Assembly: GCA_963210315.1 (NCBI GenBank)
Contig: OY723320.1
Location: 1,054,001-1,118,000 of the forward strand
Reading direction: 5' to 3'
Source of the DNA: Rhynchopus euleeides
Lineage: Eukaryota; Euglenozoa; Diplonemea; Diplonemida; Diplonemidae
Length of the DNA stretch: 64,000 bases
Notes under the pieces: generated by a model
The model's input: the letters and a program-made list of their open reading frames with translations, nothing else
Told to the model about the DNA's origin: nothing
Database searches by the model: none
Translations under genes and position numbers: made by a program
Shown: positions 30,303 through 40,244 of the stretch, in pieces
Layout: each line of letters begins with the position of its first letter
Position numbering within the stretch: the stretch's first letter is position 1

Positions 30303-30905
30303 TCTTCGGGGTGGGCGCTGCAGCAAGCTGGCGTGAAATTCCGGAAGGACGAGGAGGTGGTGCTCGCAGCCGCACACACCGACGGGCATGGTCTTCGATT
30401 CGCCGACTCTTCGTTTCTCAGCAACAGAAACTTCATGCTTGCAGCCGTACGCAAGTGCGGGTGCGCTCTTCGCTACGCCAGTGCTTCACTTTGCCGTGAC
30501 AAAGAGCTTCAACTGGCGGCCATCTTGCAGGATGGAAGGGCGCTGCAGTTCGCTGACCCTTCGCTGCGAAGCGACAGGTCGGTTGTGCTTCAAGCGGCTC
30601 GTGTACACGGCGATGCACTGCGGTTCGCCGATCCTGAGCTCGGCAGTGACGAGGAGGTGGTGCTCGCAGCCGTGACGAGTTGCGGCAGTGCGCTGCGTTT
30701 CGCCCACTCCACACTGCGGAACAAGCGTGAGGTGGTGCTGGCGGCTGTGCGCCAGGAGGGAGGTGCCCTGGAAAACGCCTCCACAGCGCTGTGTTGCGAC
30801 AAGGAGGTGGTGCTGGCGGCTGTGCGTGCCGACCCAGACGCCTTTATCTTCGCGTCTGCCCCGCTGCGCCGCGACAGCGACGTCGTTGCTGCCGCCTTCC
30901 CATGA
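30303..30905 (+). pseudogene. UBL-DUF4116 gene, 3' part cut off by the retroelement
   Basis: About 200 codons that continue the DUF4116 repeats in the same frame after the right target-site duplication (SSGWALQQAGVKFRKDEEVVLAA..). Five to six repeat units, ending at TGA 30903-30905. No start codon or leader of its own, so probably not translated unless the insertion is spliced out. Confidence 0.75.
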
Positions 30906-31008
30906 GCTGCATCGCCATCGCAAGAACAAGAGACGCTGTGCCCCTCCACACTTCAGAACTACCTTCAAACCTACGGGGGTCTTCGCTGGCCGTTATCCTT
31001 CGTCAATC

Positions 31009-31057
31009 TTCGTCAGTTTTCAGCCAATTCAACAGGAAATGCACTAAAATGCACTGA
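31009..31057 (-). repeat. Dispersed repeat shared with 51822-51873
   Basis: About 50 bases containing CAGCCAATTCAACAGGAAATGC. The reverse complement stands upstream of the WD40 gene at 52497. The two copies differ at few positions. No termini resolved. Confidence 0.6.
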
Positions 31058-31160
31058 CTATCACCCCCTATCATTTTTGACCTTTTATCGGCGGGGGTGT
31101 CGGTCGTTCTCTTGTGCTGTGGTGACCTGTGGCGGCTGGATGCGGGGTGAGGAGGATAAT

Positions 31161-31254
31161 TTTGTGTGCGCTCAACGAAAAGTAGCCCGGATCTGCCTTT
31201 TGCAGTTGCTGGGCAGGGTGTTTCCCTTATTGTAGCGAAAGGAGTACGATTTCG
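31161..31254 (+). repeat. GTGCGC-superfamily short repeat, copy A2
   Basis: Blocks in order: TTTGTGTGCGCTCAACG, CCCGGATCTG, TTGCAGTTGCTGGGCAGGG, TAGCGAAAGGAGTACGATT. Nearly the same as 63864-63965. Confidence 0.7.
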
Positions 31255-33090
31255 CATCCGAACATTTTTGACACACACGCCTTCGACGGCTGCCCCCCCC
31301 CCCCCCTTTTTTTTGACCTTTTTCAGAGTGTTCTCGCGATCGGCGAATCCCCGCTGGTTCTTCCACCCTTCTTGCTGATTTGCAGGTGCAAAGTTTGCCA
31401 GCCACCACATCCAACAAAAATACATGCCAGAGGCATCCGAGGCAAACGCCAGCATGCCGTTTTTGATTCCTTCTGCGTGCCTTCCTCTCTCTCTGGGTAT
31501 TGTGAAGAGGCGCGTCACAGCACAGGCCCGATCACAACCACTGCCCCCATTTCTAAAACCCTAGAGTCTATCGGAAGCACGGGTTGGATGGCGATGTGCA
31601 TTAGCAGAATGAATAAGCAATTGATCACTGACCCCAACACACGCTGTGTCTACGGGCGGATGGAGATGCCTCTGTTGAGCGATTTTGAACGATTTCTGGC
31701 CGTGTGTTCGTCGCGTCCCTGGTGAGAAGGGTCGCTGTTTTGTGTTCTCCTGGCCGCACGGAGGCATTGCCTTACGTCGCCTCTTCCTATTTTCCTTTGT
31801 TGTTTCGTTGGTCTGGCCGAGAGGGTTGGACCGTGTTGACATGCACAGCGACGCCTCTCCTCAACCATTTGATGTGCCTCCCCCCGACCGAGTGGCTGGT
31901 GCCTCTGCAGACTGGGGGCGGGCGGCCGCCGACGCCGACGTGCCTGGCGCCCTCTTTCCACCCCCCCCCCCCCCCCCGCTTCCTCTGCACCATTGCCCCT
32001 CCGAGTAGCCGCTCCTCATTCCCTAGCATCCGTGCAATGGCAGGCCAGCACAGGGGGTGATGCGCATTAGAAGATCCAGCCAGGGCCTAATCTAAGGGGG
32101 GTCGGGGGGGGGTCAAAGACCCCCCCCGCAGTTTGGGCCCCCCCCTGGGGACCCCCCCCTGGGGGGGTCCCCCGGGGGGTCACTTTTAGCGGGGGCGGGG
32201 GGGGGATTTCCCTGGGGACCAGTAGGAATGGGGTCTCCTGGCTGGGGAGCATGTTCAGCCCCGGTGCAGAGCCGCCTTGAGTCTAAGAGCTGTCTGTCAA
32301 GTTCGTGCAGCAAGTCGTTGACACGTGCAAGGAACAGATGCTCACTACCGTGGCCTCCGGCGGCTGGGGGGCTCCGCCCCCCAGACCCCCCCTGTAGCGT
32401 GTGCCTGTCTCGCAAGTCCTTGAGCGTATGCGAGTGGCCATCTCCGCGTAGTCTCGGGCGCGCGAAGCGCGCCCGAGAAATTTGCACCTGGGGACCTGGG
32501 GACATGGATGTATTCAGATCTTAATAAGAGAGGAATTTTTTTCGCCAAATCTACCTCCTCCTCCTCTTAGATTAAGACCTTAGTCCATAAACGGCCCAAA
32601 AAAGCCCAACATCTGAATCCCCTTACAGGGGGGGGTCAAATAAACGTACTTAGTACTACTATTCGGCGAACGCGCGGGCCTAAATCGACCTCGCCAGAAA
32701 ATTAATAAATAGTTTGCGAGCGAATAGACGTACTAAGTACGTCTATTCAACTTTTCCTAAAAACGCTGTTTGCAGGGGCTCTGCGGGGCTGTTTGGTCCA
32801 CCAGGGGCGCGCTGGTCACTGCTGTCGTCCGTCTCTCACTTCTTCTGCCTTCCGGTCGAGTATCCGCTCTGTTCTCGTCCTACCACTCGCCCCTCATTTG
32901 GTTTCGTACCGTTTTGATTTGTATTGCCTCCCCCCCCCCTCTGGTGCCCCCCCTGGTTGACATTCTTGTTGAGTTAGTGAAAGCATACACAGTTCATCAG
33001 AGCTGTCAGCTTCACTGTCGGTGGTTGGTTGGTGCGTTGATGCTTAAAAAAAGATGTGAAAAGGGCAAGCCACAACCAGCACGCCCCAAC

Positions 33091-34494
33091 TTACTTCTTC
33101 TTGGGCTTGCTGGGGCAAGTCTGCATGTTGTGCCCAGGCTTCCTACACCCTTTGCAGAGCCTGCGGTGTTTGTTGGGAGTCTGGGTGGTCGGGGACGCTG
33201 CGCGCTTCTTTTCGGAGGACTGGGAGGACTGGGAAGGCTGTGTCTGTGTGAGAGAGTTCACACGAACCGGCTTCGCCCATGCCAAGATGCTTGTCTGTTG
33301 GGTTGGCTGAGACACAACTTTCTTTTGGGTGGACTGCTTCTCTGTGCTCTCTTTTGCCTTCCCGTCCAACCCAGGTTCAAGGTCCGCACCACCAGCCTCA
33401 GGGGATGTTTCTGTGCTTGGTGCGAAGGTGAGGTCCGGACAAAGGGAGCTCTTCACGAACCCGTCCTCCTCACCCGACACCTTCAGCACGTACCCCATAT
33501 CCCGCAAGCGCTGGGCTACCACCTCCCCCCTCACACTTTCCACCGACTTTCCCCAAACAGCTCCAACAGAGGTGCACATGGCCTCGCGGTACCACCTCTC
33601 TGTGAAGCGACAATCCTGGCGAAAACCTTCGGCTGTTGATTTCTTTATCTCGAGACGGGCTTTGTCCTTGAGCCCTTCCAGGTGAGTGTGGAAGGCAGCC
33701 TTGAATGGTGCAAATGCATGCACATCAAGGTACTGCACTGTTCCTGTCAACCCACCTGGAATGACCGCTGACTTCGCCCCCGTCTTCCTGTGCAAGTACG
33801 CAACATTTTTTGGTGCAATGTGTGTTGTCGCCGAGTCATAAATGACAAGCACGTTTTTGTTTTTGCAAATGGGGGCCAAGACGCTGTCAATCCACCACCG
33901 CCACTCGGCTTCTTTGACCCAGCCGGTTTTCTGGAAAGTACAGTTAACCCCCGAGTCTTTGTGAATCTGATGCTCCTCCTTCTTTATCCTCTCGCCCGCA
34001 CCTTTAAAAACGATCGACTGCTTTGTCGCAAGAATGGTCCTGTCTTTCACACTGAACGTGACAGCACCAATCAACGTGGCAAATCTATTTTTTCCAGCAT
34101 CGGTATCGACCACGATGTTGGTGTCAGTGGTGTAGCACAACAGTTTGTCCCTGCGGGTAGAGCTCTTGTACAAGGCAGACTCATCCACATTCACAACCAG
34201 GTCAAAAGTACCAAAGGGGTTGTGCAGCAGCTCGGACCCGATGGAGAGGCGTCTGATGGTGGACCAGAAGCTGTGCAACTGGACCCGGGCTTTTTCAAGA
34301 GAAAGCTTGGCAATGCGCGAAGTACGAAATTGAAACTTGTTTCTCCTGGCCCAACCGTCGATCCACTCCACCGAAGCCTGGAAGCCTTTCGGGAAGGGAA
34401 CAAAGGACATGGCAAGCTCCTTGATTTTGCGGCGCGTCGTTGGCAAGTCGTTCTTCCGCCGTTCTCCCACTTCTTTAAGCACGTGGGCCTCCAC
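33091..34494 (-). pseudogene. DDE_1 transposase remnant without protease domain
   Basis: About 467 codons matching the C-terminal half of the protein at 15134-18319, with all three DDE_1 aspartates (NVDESALY, VIYDSATTH, YLDVHAFAP) and the zinc knuckle (CKGCRKPGHNMQTC) kept. The deletion joins the old 5' untranslated region to the middle of the gene; no ATG precedes the conserved part, and a G-run length change near 34512-34530 alters the upstream frame. Could still produce transposase from a non-AUG or internal start, but most likely dead. Confidence 0.75.
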
Positions 34495-34974
34495 CTCAGG
34501 AAAGAAACACGACCTCCCCCTCCCCGCCTTTCTTTTGGCATGTGTTTTTCCGCAGCTGGTCCTCGAAGGCTACATCTATGGTGAGGTGTGTCTGGGGCCA
34601 TCCGTCCACATCTTCTCGTTGGTGGTAGGGACTGCGGACGCCGTAGATGAGGAGTCGTTTAATGCGCGCCGCTCTTCAGCAGTGATTTTGACGCCTCTGG
34701 ACCCCAGGAGTTTGCGGGTTTCCGGTTTTGCGGTCTTCAGCAGTGGTTCTGATGCCTCTGGACCGCAGGAGTTTGCGGGTTCGCTGGTTTCCCGTCCGTA
34801 TGTGTCTGAGGGGGGATGCCCCGATTCCCTTCGTCACGACATATCTTTGAGCGTAGGTCACTTCCCCCCTCTACGGACCCCGTGCACCCTGGTTCCCCTA
34901 AGTGGCACCAATAGACCCCGTTGTCCCCATTCCTTGCCCCAAAGTTTGCAGATTTGTGTGTCTCCAAAAAGAAA

Positions 34975-35134
34975 GAGTCCGGGTTTTGTTTGTGCGCACG
35001 AGCGGCAGTGTGTTGTGGCCCCTGTGAAGGGCGTTGCTGTGATAAAAGTGGTTTTGTGTTGCTCACTCAAAACACACTGCGCGCGGGTACGCTCCCACTG
35101 ACTCTTTCGCTGTGACAAGCAAGCTTGTTTGGGC
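34975..35134. mobile_element. 160-bp GTGCGC-superfamily insertion (copy B1) in the deleted transposon
   Basis: Absent from the sister transposon at about 14551-14562, so its limits are known to within a few A residues. Starts GAGTCCGGGTTTTGTTTGTGCGC, ends GCTTGTTTGGGC, flanked by AAA/AAAA. The head matches the antisense strand of the BCCIP intron (near 59530-59556) and the repeat at 63341. No ORF. Confidence 0.65.
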
Positions 35135-35638
35135 AAAAATCTCAAAAAAAACGAAAAATTTCCCCAAAAAAAGGGTGAAAAGTAAGTACTACTATTCAAC
35201 GGCCCAACGTGCCCCAGAGCCCCAAAAAAATAAGTACTACTATTCGGCTAAGTACTACTATTCAACTAAGTACGTTTATTTGACCCCCCCCTGTAATTAA
35301 GGTCTTAAACCTCTTAGTGTAACCTCTTTAAGGTCTTACACTCAGAGGTTAAGACCTTAGTTCGATCTTCAGCAATATTACGTTGACAGCGGGTGAACCC
35401 AGCAGGTTCCTGCACACACCCGCCCCCCGCGCCCCCACCACACGCACGTTCGTGCCCCCCCCCCCCCCCCCACCACACACTCAGTTGACTCCAACACTCA
35501 CATCCCCCACGAGGACTCTTATTTGCGTGGCAGCAAGTGGCAACATAGTGTGAGAGAAATGCCACACTGCAAAAGTACGCTTGAGTCACAGAGCGGCAGC
35601 AGAATACAGGTTGGAGTTTTGCCGCTCAGCGGATCATC

Positions 35639-38233
35639 TCACGCGGTGTACGCGTGTGCATTGATGGCAGAGACTGCCTCTTCGAAAGAAGCCAGCACAT
35701 TCTTCGGGATGGTGGTGGGCTGGAGAATGTCGTCCTCCCACTCGACGACTTTCGGCCCAGTCGCAGCAGGATAGCCCTTCCGCAGGGTCCGGTCGAACTG
35801 GTTGGGTAGGTCCTGGTTGCAGGCATGGAAGAGGATTCGGGCCCGAGTTGATGCGTGCGCTGCCATGCGGGACGGGGGGAGCACACGGCGCGCGATAGAA
35901 AACACGCTGTCACACCCCAGAGTCGATGCAGTCACCGCCAGCAGATCAAGGCACAGAGTACGCAGCGCGCACTCCCCGTAGTTCAGCCAGAAGGAGTCCA
36001 CATCGCCCTTCATGCCCTCCTTCTTGGAGTGATCCACATACTCTACCCACGCCGCCTCCTCGACTTCACGGAACGCCGGAATCCAGGCAGTGATATCCTG
36101 GAAGGACATCAGGTTGTCAGTGTTCCCCATGATCTTGACAGCACGTGGGTTCACGTGTCTCATCGCCTTCCAGTAGTAGTACGACCCCTCCGACTTGTTC
36201 CCCCACCACCGCACCTTCAGCTCCTCTGAGAGGACAGCTGCGACTGGGGACTTGGCATCCAGCAGGTCTTCCAGGGACTTCTTTTCCCGCTCGAGAAATT
36301 CTTTCTCTTTTTCCGTCTTGGCGTACGCGATGTTGTCAAGGTCCTGAATCTTCCCCTCCATGTCACCCCAAACAGAGTGGCTGTGCGACTTCTTCGAGGG
36401 GGTGGTGTAGGAAGCCAGCAGCTCCATGATCGGCGAATTTGCCCGCTCCATCTCCAGCAACTCCTTCTCCAGCCGTGTGACCCCCAGATCCTTGAGCAGC
36501 TGGCCCAGCTTCCCCATGCTGGGTGTCGTACTGCCCTGTTGGAGCTCGGTGCTCACGAACACGAACAGCGCCTTCATGCGCTGGCGCACGTGGGTGTACA
36601 CTTCGATGCGAGACGAGTACCGAGTATCACCTGGGAGGGGGCACTTCACAGCCGGCACCTTCTCCTTTGTGTTGTTCTTTTTTGCAGCGTCGAGAACAGC
36701 ATGCGCTGCTGGAAGGATATCCTTGAGGGTGGTAGCGGTGGAGACTGCCTCGTTCGGCTGGCGGAGGGCTGCACGGATCTTCCCGGCGCACGATTCGAAG
36801 AGATCGGCTTCCTCCTGCGGCGTGCAGTCCTCCCTGAGTTCTTCGACTTCCCCGAGGATGGTCTCCAGCGATGACACAGCAACTCCGGAGAGACACTCCA
36901 TCTGCACTTCGACCCACCGTCTGTGCCGATACTTGTTCTCATCCCCGCCCAGCAAGTTGTTGAGTAGGCGGGACACCTCGAAGGCGGCACACCCCGGGAA
37001 CTTCTTCTCCAGGTTGGCCAGCATCCAGGTCTCGCAGACGTCGCCACAGTTGTTCACCAAGTGTGGGACGCACGACACGAAGGGGACACCGAATGCTTCG
37101 GCGAGTTCACGGCTTGCAGCTGCGTTGGACCCGCCCTTGTCGGATCTGATGAGGAAGGGGGGGGGCAAGCTGAGGCGCGTCAGCTCGCGCTTGATGTCCT
37201 GCGACAGCTCGACCCCGGTCTGGCTCCCCCTCCGCTCCTCCGGACGTATGAAGATCAGCGATGCGGCGAATCCTACAGCGCTGAGGATGATGGCCGTCGC
37301 CTTCGTGTCGCCAATCCCACTGTTGTCATGCGACATGCAGTACCTCCCCCCCTTCAGCTTGGCCGTGATGACCTTCTCGCTGTCCTTCGTCAGCTCGTCG
37401 CCCAGCTTCTTCACCAGCGGAGCAACCTTCGGGGGGTCCTTGGGGATGCGTGTGCCTGCGAGGCAGGAGAGTACACCCTGCATCGCGCCCGCTGTGATCC
37501 CCGTGTAGAGCACCCCTTTCGCGATTTTGTCATGCAGAGCGGTTTCACTCGCTTCAAATGCAGTCACAATTGTGACCTGCCCCTCTTCCCCCTTCTTCTG
37601 CCTTGATTTCTTCCCCACGTGCTTGCTGCCGGTGAAGTGGTCCCCCAGGTCGCCTGCCTGGACATGGGGCATCCACAACACCTCGCAGATATCGCAGGAG
37701 GGGACCTCCTGAGCCGCTGCGTAAACGCTCGTCAGCTGCTTGGAATTCCTGTAGTGTGATTTGATGTCGCCGACCTTCACGCAGACACAGTCGGTGTGCT
37801 TCTTCATCTCCCTGCGGAGAGCATCGCCCAGTACCTTCCTCTGGGAGGGGGCAGGTGGGGGGTCAGCAGGGGGTGCGGCCGGCGCGTCGTCACCAACGTC
37901 CTCCGCCGGGGGGATCTGCCAGGGCCCCCAGGTCCTGCGCGAGCTGCCTCCTGGCAGCAGTCTTCGCCCCCGCCTTCTTGCCCCGCTTCTTTTTGGGCTT
38001 TTCCTCTCCTCCGTGCCTCTTTCGCCAGCCAGGATGCGGGCCTTGGCAATGGCTGTGGCCAGCTGGGGCTTCGTGCCGGCCGCCTCCACCCCCTCCGCCT
38101 TCGCCAGGTCCACCAGAAACGACTTCGCCTTTTTCTGCAGCAACAGGGCTGCAGCATCTACGGCAACAGTTTGTGCCTGTGACAGCTCCGCAGTAATAGA
38201 ATCCTCATCGGAGTCAGCCGCTCTCTTTGCCAT
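35639..38233 (-). CDS. hAT family transposase
   Basis: About 864 residues from MAKRAADSDEDS (the frame is open 21 codons further, but that stretch lies near the terminus and looks non-coding). A Lys/Arg-rich region precedes a BED-like zinc finger (CDICEVLWMP..H..GSKH). The central part has SDKGGSNAAASRELAEAFGVPF..CVPHLVNN, the usual hAT sequence around the second catalytic Asp and the conserved Cys/His. The C-terminus carries the hAT dimerisation region (WLNYGECALRTLCLDLLAVTAS..GCDSVFSIARR). It lies inside hAT-type ends with an 8-bp duplication, so it is probably the element's own, intact transposase. Confidence 0.8.
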   Translation of the reverse strand: MAKRAADSDEDSITAELSQAQTVAVDAAALLLQKKAKSFLVDLAKAEGVEAAGTKPQLATAIAKARILAGERGTEERKSPKRSGARRRGRRLLPGGSSRRTWGPWQIPPAEDVGDDAPAAPPADPPPAPSQRKVLGDALRREMKKHTDCVCVKVGDIKSHYRNSKQLTSVYAAAQEVPSCDICEVLWMPHVQAGDLGDHFTGSKHVGKKSRQKKGEEGQVTIVTAFEASETALHDKIAKGVLYTGITAGAMQGVLSCLAGTRIPKDPPKVAPLVKKLGDELTKDSEKVITAKLKGGRYCMSHDNSGIGDTKATAIILSAVGFAASLIFIRPEERRGSQTGVELSQDIKRELTRLSLPPPFLIRSDKGGSNAAASRELAEAFGVPFVSCVPHLVNNCGDVCETWMLANLEKKFPGCAAFEVSRLLNNLLGGDENKYRHRRWVEVQMECLSGVAVSSLETILGEVEELREDCTPQEEADLFESCAGKIRAALRQPNEAVSTATTLKDILPAAHAVLDAAKKNNTKEKVPAVKCPLPGDTRYSSRIEVYTHVRQRMKALFVFVSTELQQGSTTPSMGKLGQLLKDLGVTRLEKELLEMERANSPIMELLASYTTPSKKSHSHSVWGDMEGKIQDLDNIAYAKTEKEKEFLEREKKSLEDLLDAKSPVAAVLSEELKVRWWGNKSEGSYYYWKAMRHVNPRAVKIMGNTDNLMSFQDITAWIPAFREVEEAAWVEYVDHSKKEGMKGDVDSFWLNYGECALRTLCLDLLAVTASTLGCDSVFSIARRVLPPSRMAAHASTRARILFHACNQDLPNQFDRTLRKGYPAATGPKVVEWEDDILQPTTIPKNVLASFEEAVSAINAHAYTA

Positions 38234-38774
38234 ATTGCGGCTGCTTGTGTGTGCCAGGTGTGGAAGTGAGGAACGCGCATACATACAAGCATGCAAAAAA
38301 GCGAATGTTATTTGGACCGTGCAGGCTTTTGCAGGATTGGGGGTGGGATGAGAGATTCCTGGGCTGATACCATCCTAGTCCGTCGAGCCGAGGTCAGTTT
38401 CTGAGCAAAGATGTTCTGTAACCCCTTCCCAATAGGGAAACCCCTGCAGAAAAACTAAGGTCTTAGAATTAAGAGGTTAAAACGCGGAATCTCTTAATAA
38501 GGTCTGAATATATCCAGGGGTGAAAAAAATTTTGGGCCCACAAAAGTGCGAGACCCCCCCCCGAGTCCCAAAATCCGGAATCCTAGATTAAACCCTGGAT
38601 CCAGCTACAAAAAAAATGCCTCCGTGCGGCCAGGAGAACACGAAACAGCGACCCAGCAGCTGGTTTGTCAGGAGGCCAGTCTTCCTGCACAGGCCTCCCT
38701 CCCTTCCCCCTGCCGAGAGAGGAAATGCGACAGACACACTGAAGGAGTCGCTGCGCAGCGCAGATACTCATGTA

Positions 38775-39070
38775 CCGGAGACGTAAATATTTTGGAACGG
38801 GCCCATTTTTGCCCGGTCCGTTCCAAAATAATTACAGGGCCAGTTGGGGACTCGGTGGTGAGGATGGCTTGCTTCAGGAATCGCGCGAAAAGTGCACGAG
38901 TAGGTCCCGTCAGGGACTCTGTTTGCCATCCGATCCACCGGCCCAAGCCCTCGAGTCGCAGAAAGCCCTGTAAATATGATGGAACGAAAAAATCTGGAAC
39001 GCCAACCCACCAGCGTTCCAAAATATGTACGTTCCATAATATTTACGTTCCGAAATATTTCCGTCTCCGG
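38775..39070. mobile_element. Small TA-duplicating MITE upstream of the EF-hand gene
   Basis: Ends CCGGAGACGTAAATATTT and CCGGAGACGGAAATATTT (reverse), flanked by TA (38773-38774, 39071-39072). Inner GGAACG / CGTTCC repeats. No ORF. Lies 178 bases before the EF-hand ATG, just outside the leader motif. Resembles the termini of the element at 40239. Confidence 0.75.
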
Positions 39071-39106
39071 TATATGGTTCCTATCTCCTGTTGCACCGCC
39101 ATCAAG

Positions 39107-39160
39107 CCACAGATCACAGGATATGCAAACAAGACACACGCTGCTTTTGCTGCGCGTCGC
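39107..39160 (+). promoter_or_regulatory. Leader motif shared with the WD40 genes
   Basis: CACAGATCACAGGATATGCAAA, then GACACACGCTGC and GCTGCGCGTC, matching the start of the WD40 leader cassette (for example 7366-7411) with few changes and one 3-base insertion. Upstream of an unrelated EF-hand gene, so likely functional: promoter, 5' untranslated element or splice-acceptor region. Confidence 0.6.
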
Positions 39161-39248
39161 CTCTCGATCACCACCTCCATCCGCACACACACACACCACA
39201 CCAGTACCCCCTCCCCCACCGCCCCGCCTCACCCCGTCGCCTGTTATC

Positions 39249-40244
39249 ATGAGCGCAAACGATGACGACGGGCGTGGCAGGCTGGCAGAGCGGTTCACCG
39301 CTGAGGACATCGAAGCCTTCCGGGATGTTTTCCACGAGTTCGACCGGGATGGGGATGAAACGATCGACACGGCGGAGCTCGGCGCCGTGTTTGCCGAGCT
39401 GGGGCAGGTGGTCCCCCCGGAGATGATCGAGGAGATGATCCTGACGGTCGACACCGACCAGACGGGCAGCATCGAATTCGACGAATTCCTGGAGCTGATG
39501 GCCCGCAAGACACTCGGCGAGATGCAAGAGGAGGTTGATCTAGACGACCCTGACATCGACGAAGCTGCTTCCACCGCCTTCCCCGAAGACGTCGACACCG
39601 CCCTGGAGCTGCTCAGCGTCCAGCAGCTGAAGCACCGCCTCTCTGTCTTGAAAGGCCTCCGCCTCGGCCTAAAGGTGTTCCCTCCAAACTACACCGACCC
39701 CGCCAACCCAAACACAGCGCACAGCCGGACCTCAGGCCACCCTGCTGCAGGCGGCAGCCCCCAGCACAGCACTTCCACCCCTGCGGGCACACCCGGCGCT
39801 GCCAGCAGTTTCCCCCCGGGCCGCCCGAATGAGGAGCAGTTCGGCGGGGATGACGTGGTATCCCAGAGCGGGGGTGGTGCGGGCGGTTCGCCTGGAGAAG
39901 GTGGGAGGGAGTGCGGCGGCCTGGAGGAAGGTGAGGGGGAGGCTGCAGAGGGGGGCGAGGGCGGTGAGGAGGAGGAGGAGGAGGTGGAGTCGATCCCGGA
40001 TGCGGACGCGCTCAGGGTGCTGGGGGAGCAGAAGCTGTTCGACGCGGGGCTGCGGGAGGACTCGGAGGGGTGGGGCAGGGAGGAGATTGCGCAGTACGTC
40101 GAGAGGCTGATCCTGAGGCTCGACCAGCTCGTCTTTGAGGAGGAAGGGTATATAGAGGTGTGTAGAAACAACATGCATGACATGGTGCACCACACGGTGG
40201 GATCTTGTAAATTTTACATGTATAACTACAAGTATATACCGTAA
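39249..40244 (+). CDS. EF-hand protein with long acidic C-terminal region
   Basis: 331 residues from the ATG at 39249; the frame is open further upstream but runs through a MITE. Residues about 12-82 hold a calmodulin-like EF-hand pair: loops DRDGDETIDTAE and DTDQTGSIEFDE keep the calcium-binding Asp residues and the final Glu, so both should bind Ca2+. The rest is a low-complexity Gly/Pro/Glu linker and a helical tail ending RLILRLDQLVFEEEGYIEV. The last 17 codons (from 40193) are transposon sequence; the original end (MVHR stop) is now at 49261-49269. A calcium sensor is likely; partner unknown. Confidence 0.8.
   Translation: MSANDDDGRGRLAERFTAEDIEAFRDVFHEFDRDGDETIDTAELGAVFAELGQVVPPEMIEEMILTVDTDQTGSIEFDEFLELMARKTLGEMQEEVDLDDPDIDEAASTAFPEDVDTALELLSVQQLKHRLSVLKGLRLGLKVFPPNYTDPANPNTAHSRTSGHPAAGGSPQHSTSTPAGTPGAASSFPPGRPNEEQFGGDDVVSQSGGGAGGSPGEGGRECGGLEEGEGEAAEGGEGGEEEEEEVESIPDADALRVLGEQKLFDAGLREDSEGWGREEIAQYVERLILRLDQLVFEEEGYIEVCRNNMHDMVHHTVGSCKFYMYNYKYIP

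Larger units (their letters stand above)
30906..32080. other. Gene-free interval with dispersed repeats
   Basis: Holds a repeat also found inverted at 51822-51873 (31009-31057), a GTGCGC-family copy (31161-31254), and a splice-acceptor-like GCTGATTTGCAG (31374-31385). No supported gene; short ORFs here lack coding features. Confidence 0.4.
32626..35293. mobile_element. Deleted copy of the protease-DDE transposon, reverse orientation
   Basis: Same termini as 14395-18783 with TA on both sides (32624-32625, 35294-35295). Compared with the full copy it lacks the segment equal to about 14977-16849, which includes the gene start, the 39-bp repeats and the protease. It also carries a 160-bp extra insertion (34975-35134). 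Remaining sequence is very close to the full copy, so the deletion is recent. Confidence 0.85.
32081..38597. mobile_element. hAT transposon with 8-bp duplication, carrying a nested pogo-like copy
   Basis: Ends CAGGGCCTAATCTA and CAGGGTTTAATCTA (reverse) flanked by GATCCAGC (32073-32080, 38598-38605). CAGGG ends and 8-bp duplications are hallmarks of hAT. Subterminal inverted blocks TGGATRTATTCAGA (32505 and 38516) and AGGTCTTA motifs lie inside. Encodes a hAT transposase on the - strand (35639-38233). The left arm (32100-32500) has unexplained C/G-rich sequence and a 25-base GC-rich palindrome near 32455-32480. Confidence 0.75.

Noticed and set aside
32228-32524. Short + frame in the hAT left arm
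   Set aside because: No conserved feature, C/G-rich sequence, and it ends inside a subterminal repeat.
32505-38516. Separate element bounded by TGGATRTATTCAGA inverted blocks
   Set aside because: No matching target duplication; the blocks are better explained as subterminal repeats of the hAT element whose ends at 32081 and 38597 have an exact 8-bp duplication.
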